From contig NZ_PUIV01000016.1 of NCBI RefSeq assembly GCF_003113265.1, positions 1 through 64,000 of the forward strand: a stretch of DNA of 64,000 nt, read 5' to 3'. Each line of letters begins with the position of its first letter. Position 1 is the first letter of the stretch. The translations under genes and the position numbers were made by a program. Positions 1-11,616 of this stretch are shown here, one piece after another. The notes beneath the pieces were generated by a model that made no database searches, was not told the origin of the DNA, and saw only the letters and a program-made list of their open reading frames with translations. Source of the stretch: Methylosinus sporium (GTDB lineage Bacteria; Pseudomonadota; Alphaproteobacteria; Rhizobiales; Beijerinckiaceae).

Positions 1-40
1 CCGCCCCGCCACACATGATGACCGGCAGTATCTTCGTCAT
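1..40 (-). CDS. Mannose-1-phosphate guanylyltransferase, N-terminus only (runs off window)
   Basis: Reading the minus strand from the ATG at 40 gives MTKILPVIMCGGA, the start of the nucleotide-binding loop of sugar-nucleotide pyrophosphorylases (ILPVIMCGGxGTRLWP in the ManC/AlgA/XanB family). The family makes GDP-mannose from mannose-1-phosphate and GTP for polysaccharide synthesis. An AAAGG ribosome-binding sequence lies about 8 bases upstream of the ATG. Only 13 codons are present, so the family is inferred from this signature and the subtype (monofunctional or fused to mannose-6-phosphate isomerase) cannot be told. Confidence 0.7.
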   Translation of the reverse strand, partial: MTKILPVIMCGGA

Positions 41-295
41 GTCTCGCCTTTCGGTCGAGGGATGGATCGGCGGGGGCAGTTCACGCGGCGGAAGCAGCTT
101 TTGCAAATATGTTCAAACAGATCGAGCGCTTCTGCCACGCAGGTCTCGTCCCTGCGGCCGTCCGCCGACGATTTCGTGAGCTATAGGCCGAACGCGTCGC
201 CTTTGGCAAGTGGACGCGGGCTCTCGTGGATGCGGGTCCCTGCGGCCCCAGCGGACGAAACCCGCGCTGGGGCGGCCGTGCGCGTTCCTTCGGGA

Positions 296-492
296 TCATT
301 TGGGTTGCGGCGAGGCGGGAGCCTCTTTCGGTAGGCGCGCGCGGCGCTCCGGCAGGGCGGCGAGAATGCGCTTTCGCTCCGCCGGCGTTGCGTCGCGCCA
401 GCCGGCGATCTCGCCGATCGTCCGTGCGCAGCCGACGCAAAAGCCGGTCGGCGCGTCGATGCGGCAGATTTTGATGCAGGGCGTTTCGGCCA

Positions 493-493
<1 letters not shown>
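296..493 (-). CDS. DUF1289 family small Cys-rich protein
   Basis: A 65-residue protein starting [13 protein letters not shown] with the cysteine pattern CxxxC ... GFCVGCART typical of DUF1289 (Fe-S-like fingers, function unknown), followed by the usual E(I)xxWxxxxPAERxxIL segment. Its ATG shares one base with the gyrB stop (TGATG at 495-491), so it is translationally coupled to gyrB and probably co-transcribed. The reading frame extends further upstream inside gyrB, but the coupled ATG gives the conserved N-terminus. About 255 bases without a gene follow before the manC-like start; I see nothing definite there. Confidence 0.85.
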
Positions 494-4292
<3,799 letters not shown>

Positions 4293-4300
<8 letters not shown>

Positions 4301-4787
4301 TTTTGTCCATTTCGTCGCGACGCCATTCGCCGGAGCGTCCGCCGCGCTTCTCGACCAGCTCGACGCCCTCGATGCGCATCCCGCGATCGACGGCCTTCAG
4401 CATGTCGTAGATCGTCAACAGAGCGACGCCGACCGCGGTCAGCGCCTCCATTTCCACGCCGGTCTTGCCCGTGACCGAGACTTCCGCCGTCGCGCGCACG
4501 CCGGGGAGATTGGCGTCCGGCTCGAGATCGACCGCGATCTTGGTGACGGGCAGAGGGTGACAGAGCGGGATCAGCTCATGCGTCTTCTTGGCCGCCATTA
4601 TGCCGGCGACGCGGGCGACGCCGAACACATCGCCCTTCTTCGCCTGTCCCTCGACCGCGAGAGCGAGCGTCGCGGCGTCCATCACGATCTGTCCGCGGGC
4701 GATGGCGACGCGTTTCGTCTCCGCCTTGTCGGAGACGTCGACGATATGCGCCTCGCCCTTGTTGGAAAGATGCGTCAGCAAGCCCAT
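4293..4787 (-). CDS. moaC: Cyclic pyranopterin monophosphate synthase MoaC
   Basis: MoaC completes the first stage of molybdenum cofactor synthesis, forming cyclic pyranopterin monophosphate from the product of MoaA. The 164-residue protein begins [21 protein letters not shown] and has LCHPLP near residue 75, [12 protein letters not shown] near 106 and VDRGM...VELVEKRGG near the C-terminus, with the conserved Lys/Asp active-site residues. The ATG at 4787 lies one base after the trpC stop and is preferred over an upstream in-frame start that would invade trpC. No moaA is in the window. Confidence 0.95.
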
Positions 4788-4788
4788 T

Positions 4789-5613
4789 CTACGTGCGCAC
4801 CCGCCTGTGATCGCCCTTGACCGAGCCATGCAGCAGCTTGCGTGTCGCCGTCGTCACATCGTCCTTGCGAACGAGGCTCTCGCCGACGAGGAATGTGAAG
4901 ACGCCGGCCTTCTCGAGCCGCAGGCAATCCTCATGGCTCGTTATGCCGCTCTCGGCGACGATGATCCTATCCTTGGGAATGCGCTCGGCGAGCCGCTCGG
5001 TCGTCTCCAGCGTGACGTCGAATGTATGCAGATTGCGATTGTTCACGCCGATGAGCCGCGTCTCCAGCGCCAGCGCGCGGTCGAGCTCTTCCTCATTATG
5101 CACTTCGACGAGAACGTCCATGCGCAGATCATGCGCCGTGGTGTTGAGGCGCTCGGCCTCCTCGTCGGAGACGGCGGCCATGATGATCAAAATGCAATCG
5201 GCGCCGTGGGCGCGCGCCTCGAACACCTGATAGGGATCGTAGAGGAAGTCCTTGCGAATCGCCGGCAGGTGAGCGGCCTTGCGCGCGGCCTCGAGATCCT
5301 CGAGCTTGCCCTGGAAGGAGGGGCCGTCGGTCAGCACCGAGAGGCAGGCGGCGCCGCCGGCTTCATAGGCGCGCGCCAGCGCCGGCGGGTCGAAATCATG
5401 GCGCAGCACGCCTTTGGAGGGGCTCGCCTTCTTGATTTCCGCGATCAGTGCGATGCGGCCCTCGGCGAGCTTGGCCTCGATCGCATGGACGAAGCCGCGC
5501 GGGGGATCGTGGTCGCGCACATTGCGCTCGAGCGTCGCCAGCGGCATACGCACTTTGGCGTCGTTGATCTCGGTCCGCTTATAGGCTTCGATCTTGCTCA
5601 GAATGTCGGTCAT
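4789..5613 (-). CDS. trpC: Indole-3-glycerol phosphate synthase
   Basis: TrpC converts carboxyphenylamino-deoxyribulose phosphate to indole-3-glycerol phosphate in tryptophan synthesis. The 274-residue TIM-barrel protein shows [10 protein letters not shown] near residue 58, [11 protein letters not shown], the GVNNRNL strand and the phosphate-binding VGESLVR near 238. It is the monofunctional form; trpF is not attached or in the window. The ATG at 5613 ([13 protein letters not shown]) is used because the upstream extension matches nothing in the family. It lies 117 bases after trpD and is followed at once by moaC. Confidence 0.97.
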   Translation of the reverse strand: MTDILSKIEAYKRTEINDAKVRMPLATLERNVRDHDPPRGFVHAIEAKLAEGRIALIAEIKKASPSKGVLRHDFDPPALARAYEAGGAACLSVLTDGPSFQGKLEDLEAARKAAHLPAIRKDFLYDPYQVFEARAHGADCILIIMAAVSDEEAERLNTTAHDLRMDVLVEVHNEEELDRALALETRLIGVNNRNLHTFDVTLETTERLAERIPKDRIIVAESGITSHEDCLRLEKAGVFTFLVGESLVRKDDVTTATRKLLHGSVKGDHRRVRT

Positions 5614-5651
5614 GCCGCTTTTGGTCCTTCGCGCCTTCGAGAGGTTTTCTA

Positions 5652-5676
5652 CCACGAAGACACGAAGGACACGAAG
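5652..5676. repeat. Short CACGAAG triplicate repeat between trpD and trpC
   Basis: Three near-adjacent CACGAAG units occur within 25 bases in the trpD-trpC spacer. Strings of this kind recur in intergenic DNA of many unrelated bacteria (recalled, not searched). No function is assigned. Confidence 0.5.
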
Positions 5677-5730
5677 CATTTCCCGCCAGCGCGGCGGCGC
5701 GCCGCAGTCTTTTCTGGCGGTGCGGCGTCG

Positions 5731-6744
5731 TCACGCATTGGAGACGCGGATAAGCGCCTCGAGCTTCGCCTGCGCGGCGCCGCTGTCCAGCGCCCGCGCG
5801 GCGAGATTTGCGCCTTCGTGAAGATCGGCGGCCGCTCCGGCCACGACCAGCGCCGCCGCGGCGTTGAGCACGGCGATATCGCGATAGGCGTCGCGCGCTC
5901 CCGCCAGCACGGCCCGCAGCGCGTGGGCGTTATGGGCGGGATCGCCGCCGACGAGCGCCTGCGGCTCCGCCCGCGCCAAACCGGCCTCCTCGGGCGAAAC
6001 GACGAAGCCTCTGACGGCGCCATCCTCGAGCGCGACGACGAGAGAGGGCGCGGTCGTCGTCAATTCGTCGAGCCCGTCCTCGCCATGGACGAGCCAGACG
6101 CGCTTGTAGCCGAGCTCCGCCAAGACGCGCGCCAGCGGCTCGAGCAGCGCGCGCGAGGAGACGCCGAGCAGCTGCTTTTCCACTCGCGCCGGATTGCACA
6201 GCGGGCCGAGCAGGTTGAAAATCGTGCGCAGGCCGAGTTCCCCGCGCACCGGCGCGGCATGGCGCATGGCGGGGTGATGCGTCGCCGCCGCCATGAAGCA
6301 AATACCTGTTTCCGAAAGGCAAAATGCGGCGTGCTCGGGCGTGACGCCGACCTTGACGCCGAGTTCCGCCAGCACGTCGCTGGCGCCGGAGCGGGAGGAG
6401 GCGGCTCTTCCGCCATGCTTGGCGACGCGCACGCCGCAGCCGGCGACGATGATCGCCGCCAGAGTGGAGACATTATAGGTGCCGGCGCCGTCGCCGCCCG
6501 TCCCGACAATGTCGATCGCATCTTGCGCGCCCGCGACCGGCGCCATCGCCGCGCGCATGGCCTCCGCCGCGCCGATGATTTCTTCCACCGTCTCGCCGCG
6601 CTGGCGCAGGCTCATCAGAAAGGCGCCGAGCTGCGCCGGCGTCGCGCCGCCTTCGAGCACGGTGGAGATCGCGGCGCGCGCCTCCTGCCGGGAGAGGGTC
6701 GCGCCGGCGGCGAGGGCGGCGAGATAGGGCTTGATGTCGGTCAC
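5731..6744 (-). CDS. trpD: Anthranilate phosphoribosyltransferase
   Basis: TrpD joins anthranilate to phosphoribosyl pyrophosphate. The 337-residue protein carries the PRPP loop GTGGDGAGTYNVST near residue 77 and the anthranilate-site segment KHGGRAASSRSGASD near 108, followed by NLLGPLCNPA. Length is normal for the stand-alone enzyme. It lies 49 bases downstream of trpG, with a perfect hairpin in the gap, and upstream of trpC, giving a trpG-trpD-trpC cluster without trpE. Confidence 0.97.
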   Translation of the reverse strand: MTDIKPYLAALAAGATLSRQEARAAISTVLEGGATPAQLGAFLMSLRQRGETVEEIIGAAEAMRAAMAPVAGAQDAIDIVGTGGDGAGTYNVSTLAAIIVAGCGVRVAKHGGRAASSRSGASDVLAELGVKVGVTPEHAAFCLSETGICFMAAATHHPAMRHAAPVRGELGLRTIFNLLGPLCNPARVEKQLLGVSSRALLEPLARVLAELGYKRVWLVHGEDGLDELTTTAPSLVVALEDGAVRGFVVSPEEAGLARAEPQALVGGDPAHNAHALRAVLAGARDAYRDIAVLNAAAALVVAGAAADLHEGANLAARALDSGAAQAKLEALIRVSNA

Positions 6745-6769
6745 GGCCGAATGTCTCTGTTGAAGTAGA

Positions 6770-6787
6770 GCGAGCCTTCAGGCTCGC
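6770..6787. repeat. 18-bp palindromic repeat, copy 1
   Basis: GCGAGCC-TTCA-GGCTCGC is a perfect 7-bp-arm hairpin in the 49-base gap between trpG and trpD. The same palindrome in the opposite sense (loop TGAA) recurs at 60751-60768, so it is a dispersed REP-like element rather than a gene-specific signal. It could still act as a weak mRNA stabiliser or attenuator between the two genes. Confidence 0.7.
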
Positions 6788-6793
6788 ATTGGC

Positions 6794-7405
6794 TCACGCG
6801 ACTTTGGCGGGGCGGCGCGTCGCGTTCCACTCCTGCGCGAGATCGAGGAAATTGCGCAAAATCTTGTGCCCATGCTCCGAGGTGATGCTCTCGGGATGGA
6901 ATTGCACGCCATGCACGGGCGCGCTCTCGTGCGAGAGGCCCATGATGAGTCCGTCCGGAGTCTCGGCGGTGACGCGCAGGCAGGAGGGCAAGGTCTCGCG
7001 CGCGACGATCAGCGAGTGATAGCGCGTCGCCTGGAATGGCCCCTCTATGCCGCGGAAGATCGTCTCGCCCTTGTGCAATATGGTCGCCATTTTGCCGTGC
7101 ACGGGCAGGGGCGCGCGGATCACATCGCCGCCGAACGACAGGCCGATGGACTGATGGCCGAGGCAGACGCCGAAAATCGGAATCGTCGCCCAGGCCGCCG
7201 CGATGAGATCGAGGCAGATGCCCGCCTCCTTGGGCGTGCAGGGGCCGGGCGAGAGCACGATCGCCTCCGGGCCGGCGGCGAGCACTTCGGCGACCGAGAC
7301 CGCATCGTTTCGCTTGACCGTCACCTCGGCCCCGAGCGAGCCGAAATAATGCACGAGGTTGAAGGTGAAGCTGTCGTAATTGTCGATGAGCGTGACTTTT
7401 GTCAT
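6794..7405 (-). CDS. trpG: Anthranilate synthase glutamine amidotransferase subunit
   Basis: TrpG supplies ammonia from glutamine to TrpE. The 203-residue class I amidotransferase begins MTKVTLIDNYDSFTFNLVHY, has LSPGPCTPKEAG, the nucleophile in FGVCLGHQSIG (Cys near 80) and the His/Glu pair in VQFHPESI near 169-171. It is separate from trpE, which is 2.7 kb upstream behind three unrelated genes. In many bacteria the same subunit also serves aminodeoxychorismate synthase; that cannot be decided here. Confidence 0.95.
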   Translation of the reverse strand: MTKVTLIDNYDSFTFNLVHYFGSLGAEVTVKRNDAVSVAEVLAAGPEAIVLSPGPCTPKEAGICLDLIAAAWATIPIFGVCLGHQSIGLSFGGDVIRAPLPVHGKMATILHKGETIFRGIEGPFQATRYHSLIVARETLPSCLRVTAETPDGLIMGLSHESAPVHGVQFHPESITSEHGHKILRNFLDLAQEWNATRRPAKVA

Positions 7406-7524
7406 TCGCGCTTGGGTCCGGTTCTCGGCGGCGTGGGCTGCTCGCCCGCCGCGGCTCGATTTTTTCGGCTCTTCGGCCGCTCAAGTCAATTCATTCGCGC
7501 CGCTCGGCGGGGGAGCCGGCGCCT

Positions 7525-8616
7525 CTAGCCGCGCCGTCCGAGCCGCCAGTCCGGCCGCAGATTGGCGATCAGCATGATCTCGCCGATGCTCTGGCGCGTC
7601 AGCAGGCCGACGAGGACGCCATCGGCGTCCAGCACGCCCATGGCCGAGGCGCCGGCGAATTTCTCGATCGTCTCGTCGAGCGGCGCGGCCGCGCTCACGG
7701 TGGGGGCGTCGCGCTGCACATGGGGCGCGATCGGCGCGCTGCGGTCGTCGGCCTTCAGCGCCTCGATTATGTCCGAGCGGTCGAGCAGCCCCATGAAGCG
7801 GCCGTCCGCCGCGACCACCGGAAACTGGTCCTGCGAGGTGGCGAGCAGAGTCTCGACCGCCTCGCCGAGATCGGCGCCCCAGGCAATGGCGGCGATGCGG
7901 GTCTCCATGGCGTCGGCGACGGAGAGGCCGCGGGCAGCCTCGCTCGCTACGGTCATTTGCGCCTCGCCGCTGGCGGCGATGTAGACGAATATGGCGATGA
8001 AGACGAGGATGGGATTGCCGAACAGGCCCAAAAAGCCCAGGGCGAAGGCGAAGCCCTGGCCGATGAAGGCGGCGATGCGCGTCGCCTTGCCGCGCGGCAG
8101 CCACATTGCGAGCGCGGCGCGCAGCACGCGGCCGCCGTCCATGGGGAAGGCCGGGATCATGTTGAACAGCGCCAGAAACAGATTGGCGGCGGCGAGACGC
8201 GCGAGCACATTGAGATGCGGATCGTCGAGCTGCGCCAGCGTCTCCGGCTGGAAGGCGCCGAGCGCGATGAACAGCGCAGCGGCGATGACGACATTCACCG
8301 CGGGGCCGGCGAGCGCGACGAGCAATTCCTGATAGGGTTTTTCCGGCATATGGTCGAGATTGGCGACGCCGCCGATCGGCAGCAGCGTGACCTCGGTCGA
8401 GAAAATGCCGAAGCGCCGCGCCATCAGAATATGCCCGAACTCATGCAGCACGACGCAGGCGAAAATGAGCGTGATGAAGATCACGCTGTCGCGCGCCGCC
8501 GGCGCGCCGCCGCTGCGATAGGCGGAAAAGCCGATCCAGGCGAGCAGCAGCAGAAAAGTGATGTGAATGCGGACGGCCGTGCCCTTGAACGAGCCGAGCG
8601 TGAGCGACCAGCGCAT
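7525..8616 (-). CDS. M50 site-2-protease family zinc metallopeptidase with CBS pair
   Basis: This 363-residue multi-pass inner-membrane protein has the zinc motif HEFGH near residues 56-60, a second site MDGGRVLR near 157 and several hydrophobic spans, followed by two CBS domains (about 235-360) with the expected ...VADAM... and ...GVLDADGVLVGLL... patterns. Site-2 proteases cut within membranes, and CBS domains usually sense adenine nucleotides. The ATG at 8616 has a GAGGGG sequence upstream and starts MRWSLTLGSFKG, the usual family N-terminus. Substrate unknown. It lies between the LdtR-like regulator and trpG on the same strand. Confidence 0.9.
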   Translation of the reverse strand: MRWSLTLGSFKGTAVRIHITFLLLLAWIGFSAYRSGGAPAARDSVIFITLIFACVVLHEFGHILMARRFGIFSTEVTLLPIGGVANLDHMPEKPYQELLVALAGPAVNVVIAAALFIALGAFQPETLAQLDDPHLNVLARLAAANLFLALFNMIPAFPMDGGRVLRAALAMWLPRGKATRIAAFIGQGFAFALGFLGLFGNPILVFIAIFVYIAASGEAQMTVASEAARGLSVADAMETRIAAIAWGADLGEAVETLLATSQDQFPVVAADGRFMGLLDRSDIIEALKADDRSAPIAPHVQRDAPTVSAAAPLDETIEKFAGASAMGVLDADGVLVGLLTRQSIGEIMLIANLRPDWRLGRRG

Positions 8617-8783
8617 GGAAGAGGCCCCTCTATCGACGTGACGACCGCGACGCCTGCTCATAGCAGAAATCGTCGACATTCGGCCAAAAATCCCTGACAT
8701 TCGGAAAAGAAAAAGGGCGATCGACGCGTGACGCGCAGATCGCCCGAGTGGAGCGGAGAAAGCTATCAGGAGAGGAGGAGACG

Positions 8784-9296
8784 TCAGAGGCGATAGCGAA
8801 TCTGATCCGTCCAGAAGCGCTCGAGGCGCGTCAGAGCGGTGTTGACGGTGCGGAACTCCGCGGTCGAGACGCCGCCGATCTGCTCCACCGTCGTCGCGTG
8901 CTTCTCATAGAGAGCGGCGACGATGTCGTGAACCTCCTTGCCCTTGGGCGTGAGGCTGATGCGCACGGAGCGGCGATCGACGCGCGAGCGGGCATGGTGC
9001 AGATAGCCCATCTCGACGAGCTTTTTCACATTGTAGGAGACGTTGGAGCCGAGATAATAGCCGCGCGTGCGCAGCTCGCTCGCGGTGAGCTCCTTGTCGC
9101 CGATATTGTAGAGCAGCAGAGCCTGCACCGAATTGACGTCGCCACGATTGCGACGATCGAACTCGTCCTTGATGACATCGAGCAGGCGGCGGTGCAGACG
9201 CTCCACCAGCGTGAGGGATTCGAGATAGATCGGGCGAATTTCGTTGATCTTCTCCGCGCGGACCTGCGCCGCCTCGGTCTTCGACGCCGTATTCAT
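8784..9296 (-). CDS. ldtR: MarR-family winged-helix regulator, LdtR-like
   Basis: A 170-residue winged-helix protein: TASELRTRGYYLGSNVSYNVKKLVEMGYL is the recognition-helix region (about 75-103) and RSRVDRRSVRISLTPKG the wing. The sequence resembles the Rhizobiales LdtR group, known in Liberibacter and Sinorhizobium as a regulator of an L,D-transpeptidase and of stress tolerance. The next gene upstream encodes DUF6163, as I recall for this group. The ATG at 9296 has GGAG upstream; a TTG two codons earlier is possible. No ldtP is in the window. The 209-base upstream gap probably holds its promoter. Confidence 0.8.
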   Translation of the reverse strand: MNTASKTEAAQVRAEKINEIRPIYLESLTLVERLHRRLLDVIKDEFDRRNRGDVNSVQALLLYNIGDKELTASELRTRGYYLGSNVSYNVKKLVEMGYLHHARSRVDRRSVRISLTPKGKEVHDIVAALYEKHATTVEQIGGVSTAEFRTVNTALTRLERFWTDQIRYRL

Positions 9297-9505
9297 GAAC
9301 AAGCTCCGTCTCGTCTTTTGCGCCGGATATTCGATAGTCCGGTCCGTGTCTCGATGGGCCAGAACCTATCCGCCGCGAATGAAGACCGCTTTAAACAACA
9401 GTCTGAATCCGTCGTTTACCTCCACTACCTTCGATGCGGTAAATAGCCAGTGAATCAAATTGTTAGAATTGCGTTAGGGGTGTTGCGCGCGCCGCTTCGC
9501 GCGTC

Positions 9506-10066
9506 TTACCCGAGCCGGGAGAAAAATGCGCGCGCCTTTCGCCCGATACGGCCGAGGCGGCCCTCGACAGCCTCGGCCTCGGGGCCGCGCCGCCTGCGGC
9601 GCTTCTCGCGCAGGCGCCGCGCCTCATAATCGCGGCCGGCCTCGAAAGTGAGGAAGAAATAGAGGCCGATGAGCGAAAGATCGAGCGCGATCAGCCAATA
9701 GCCGCCGGCGAAAAATCCCGGCACGCTCAAGGTCACGAAGATTTGCGCGCCGGCGATGAGCAGCCACAGCACGCCGCCCCAGGGCGTCGCCAGCCAGAGC
9801 CCGACGCCGGCGACGAGATCGAGCACGGCGAAGAACACGATTGCGATGGCGGCGTTGGTCGGCGCCTCGTCGAATATGGGCCGGCTCGCGGCGAGCACGA
9901 TCACCCATTGCATCACGCCTTGCAGCAGCCAGAACAGCGCCATTATGCGCATGAACAGCGTGAGCATATGGCCCCAGCGCGCCGCGTCGCCCGCAGCGCC
10001 GGCGTCGCCGAGACGGATCGGCCGGTGCGGGTCGTCCGCCTCCTCATAGAGCGTATGCTCGGTCAC
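9506..10066 (-). CDS. DUF6163 family inner-membrane protein
   Basis: The 186-residue protein has four predicted membrane spans (about residues 34-56, 70-92, 94-113 and 117-140) and a basic C-terminal tail rich in Arg (REKRRRRRG). This matches the DUF6163 family of Rhizobiales, which I recall next to the LdtR-type MarR gene. Function unknown; the neighbourhood hints at cell-envelope stress. It starts 23 bases after the trpE stop, so it may be read from the trpE transcript. Confidence 0.75.
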   Translation of the reverse strand: MTEHTLYEEADDPHRPIRLGDAGAAGDAARWGHMLTLFMRIMALFWLLQGVMQWVIVLAASRPIFDEAPTNAAIAIVFFAVLDLVAGVGLWLATPWGGVLWLLIAGAQIFVTLSVPGFFAGGYWLIALDLSLIGLYFFLTFEAGRDYEARRLREKRRRRRGPEAEAVEGRLGRIGRKARAFFSRLG

Positions 10067-10089
10067 GCCGCGCCTCTCTCGCTCCGGCT

Positions 10090-11616
10090 CTACTGCCCGC
10101 GCCGCGCGCGCGTCGCGAAGCGCACGGCCTCCTCGGCGGCGCGGAACAGCGCCTTCGACTTGTTCACCGTCTCGCGATGCTCGTAATCGGGGTCGCTGTC
10201 ATAGACGACGCCGGCGCCCGCCTGCACATGCATCTTGCCGTCTTTGACGATCGCCGTGCGCAGCACGATGCAAGTGTCCATCTGGCCGCCGGCGCCGAAA
10301 TAACCGATGCAGCCGCCATAAATGCCGCGCTTGTCCGTCTCTAATTCGTCGATGATCTCCATGGCGCGCACTTTCGGCGCGCCGGAGACCGTGCCGGCCG
10401 GAAAGCCGGCGGCGAGCGCGTCTATGCAGTCGCGCGCGGGATCGAGCGCGCCTTCGACATTGGAGACGATATGCATCACATGGCTGTAGCGCTCGATGGT
10501 GAAGCTGTCGGTCACGCGCACGCTTCCCGTCGCGGCGACGCGGCCGACGTCATTGCGTCCGAGATCGAGCAGCATCAAATGCTCGGCGCGCTCTTTCTCA
10601 TCGGCGAGAAGATCGGCGGCGAGACGCTCGTCCTCCGCCTTCACCGGGCTGCGCCAGCGCGTGCCGGCGATGGGGCGGATCGTCACCTTTCCTTCGGCGA
10701 CGCGCACCAGAATCTCCGGCGATGAGCAGACGATCTGGAAGTCGCCGAAATTGAGAAAGCATAGAAAAGGCGCCGGATTGACGCGGCGCAGCGCGCGATA
10801 GAGCGCGAAGGCCGGCAGAGCGAAAGGCGCGGTGAAGCGTTGCGACAGCACGACCTGAAAGATGTCGCCGGCGCGAATGTAATCCTTGGCTCGCTCGACC
10901 ATTTCCAGGAAACGCCCGGGCGCGGTGTTGGAGACCGGCTCCTCGGCGAGAAGATGCGGATCGGCCTCCGCCTCGCGCTGCTCGAGCGGCGCCTCCAAGG
11001 TCGCGACCACAGAATCGAGCCGCGCGAGCGCCGCCTCATAGGCGGCCTTGGCGGAGACGCCCGCCGTTGGGCGGGCGGGCGTCACCACGATGATCTCGTC
11101 GCGCACATTGTCGAAGACGACCATGACGGTCGGCCGCAGCAAGATCGCATCGGGCACGCCGATCTTATCGTCCTTGGCCGGGGCGAGGCGCTCCATCAGC
11201 CGCACAGTGTCATAGCCGAGATAGCCGAACACGCCGGCCGCCATCGGCGGCAGATGCGCGACCTCGTCGATCGCGGATTCGGCGAGCAATTCGCGCAGGG
11301 CGTCGAGCGGCGGTTTCGCGCAGGGTTCGAAAGCATTCGCGTCACGCAACGCGCGGCGGTTGATCTCGGCCTTCTCGCCATGGATGCGGAACACGATGTC
11401 GGGGTCGAGCCCGATCATCGAGTAGCGGCCGCGCGCGGCGCCGCCCTCGACCGATTCGAGCAGGAAGACATTGGCCGTCCGCGCGCGCGTCAGCTTCAGA
11501 TAGGCCGCGACCGGCGTCTCCAGATCGGCGACGAGCCGCGTCGCCACTAGGCCGGCGCGGCCCGCCTCATGGGCGGCGGCGAATTCGTCGAACGAAGGTT
11601 CGGACAATGCGCTCAC
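10090..11616 (-). CDS. trpE: Anthranilate synthase component I
   Basis: TrpE makes anthranilate from chorismate with ammonia from TrpG. The 508-residue protein has the chorismate-binding core: AGDIFQVVLSQRF, NPAPFLCFLNF, the IRPIAGTR segment, LGRNDVGRVA and ALAAGFPAGTVSGAPKVRAMEII. The start is a GTG at 11616 overlapping the ppiD stop by 4 bases (GTGA), implying coupled translation. An N-terminal feedback region with LLES is present, so tryptophan inhibition is likely. Three non-trp genes separate it from trpG. Confidence 0.96.
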   Translation of the reverse strand: MSALSEPSFDEFAAAHEAGRAGLVATRLVADLETPVAAYLKLTRARTANVFLLESVEGGAARGRYSMIGLDPDIVFRIHGEKAEINRRALRDANAFEPCAKPPLDALRELLAESAIDEVAHLPPMAAGVFGYLGYDTVRLMERLAPAKDDKIGVPDAILLRPTVMVVFDNVRDEIIVVTPARPTAGVSAKAAYEAALARLDSVVATLEAPLEQREAEADPHLLAEEPVSNTAPGRFLEMVERAKDYIRAGDIFQVVLSQRFTAPFALPAFALYRALRRVNPAPFLCFLNFGDFQIVCSSPEILVRVAEGKVTIRPIAGTRWRSPVKAEDERLAADLLADEKERAEHLMLLDLGRNDVGRVAATGSVRVTDSFTIERYSHVMHIVSNVEGALDPARDCIDALAAGFPAGTVSGAPKVRAMEIIDELETDKRGIYGGCIGYFGAGGQMDTCIVLRTAIVKDGKMHVQAGAGVVYDSDPDYEHRETVNKSKALFRAAEEAVRFATRARRGQ

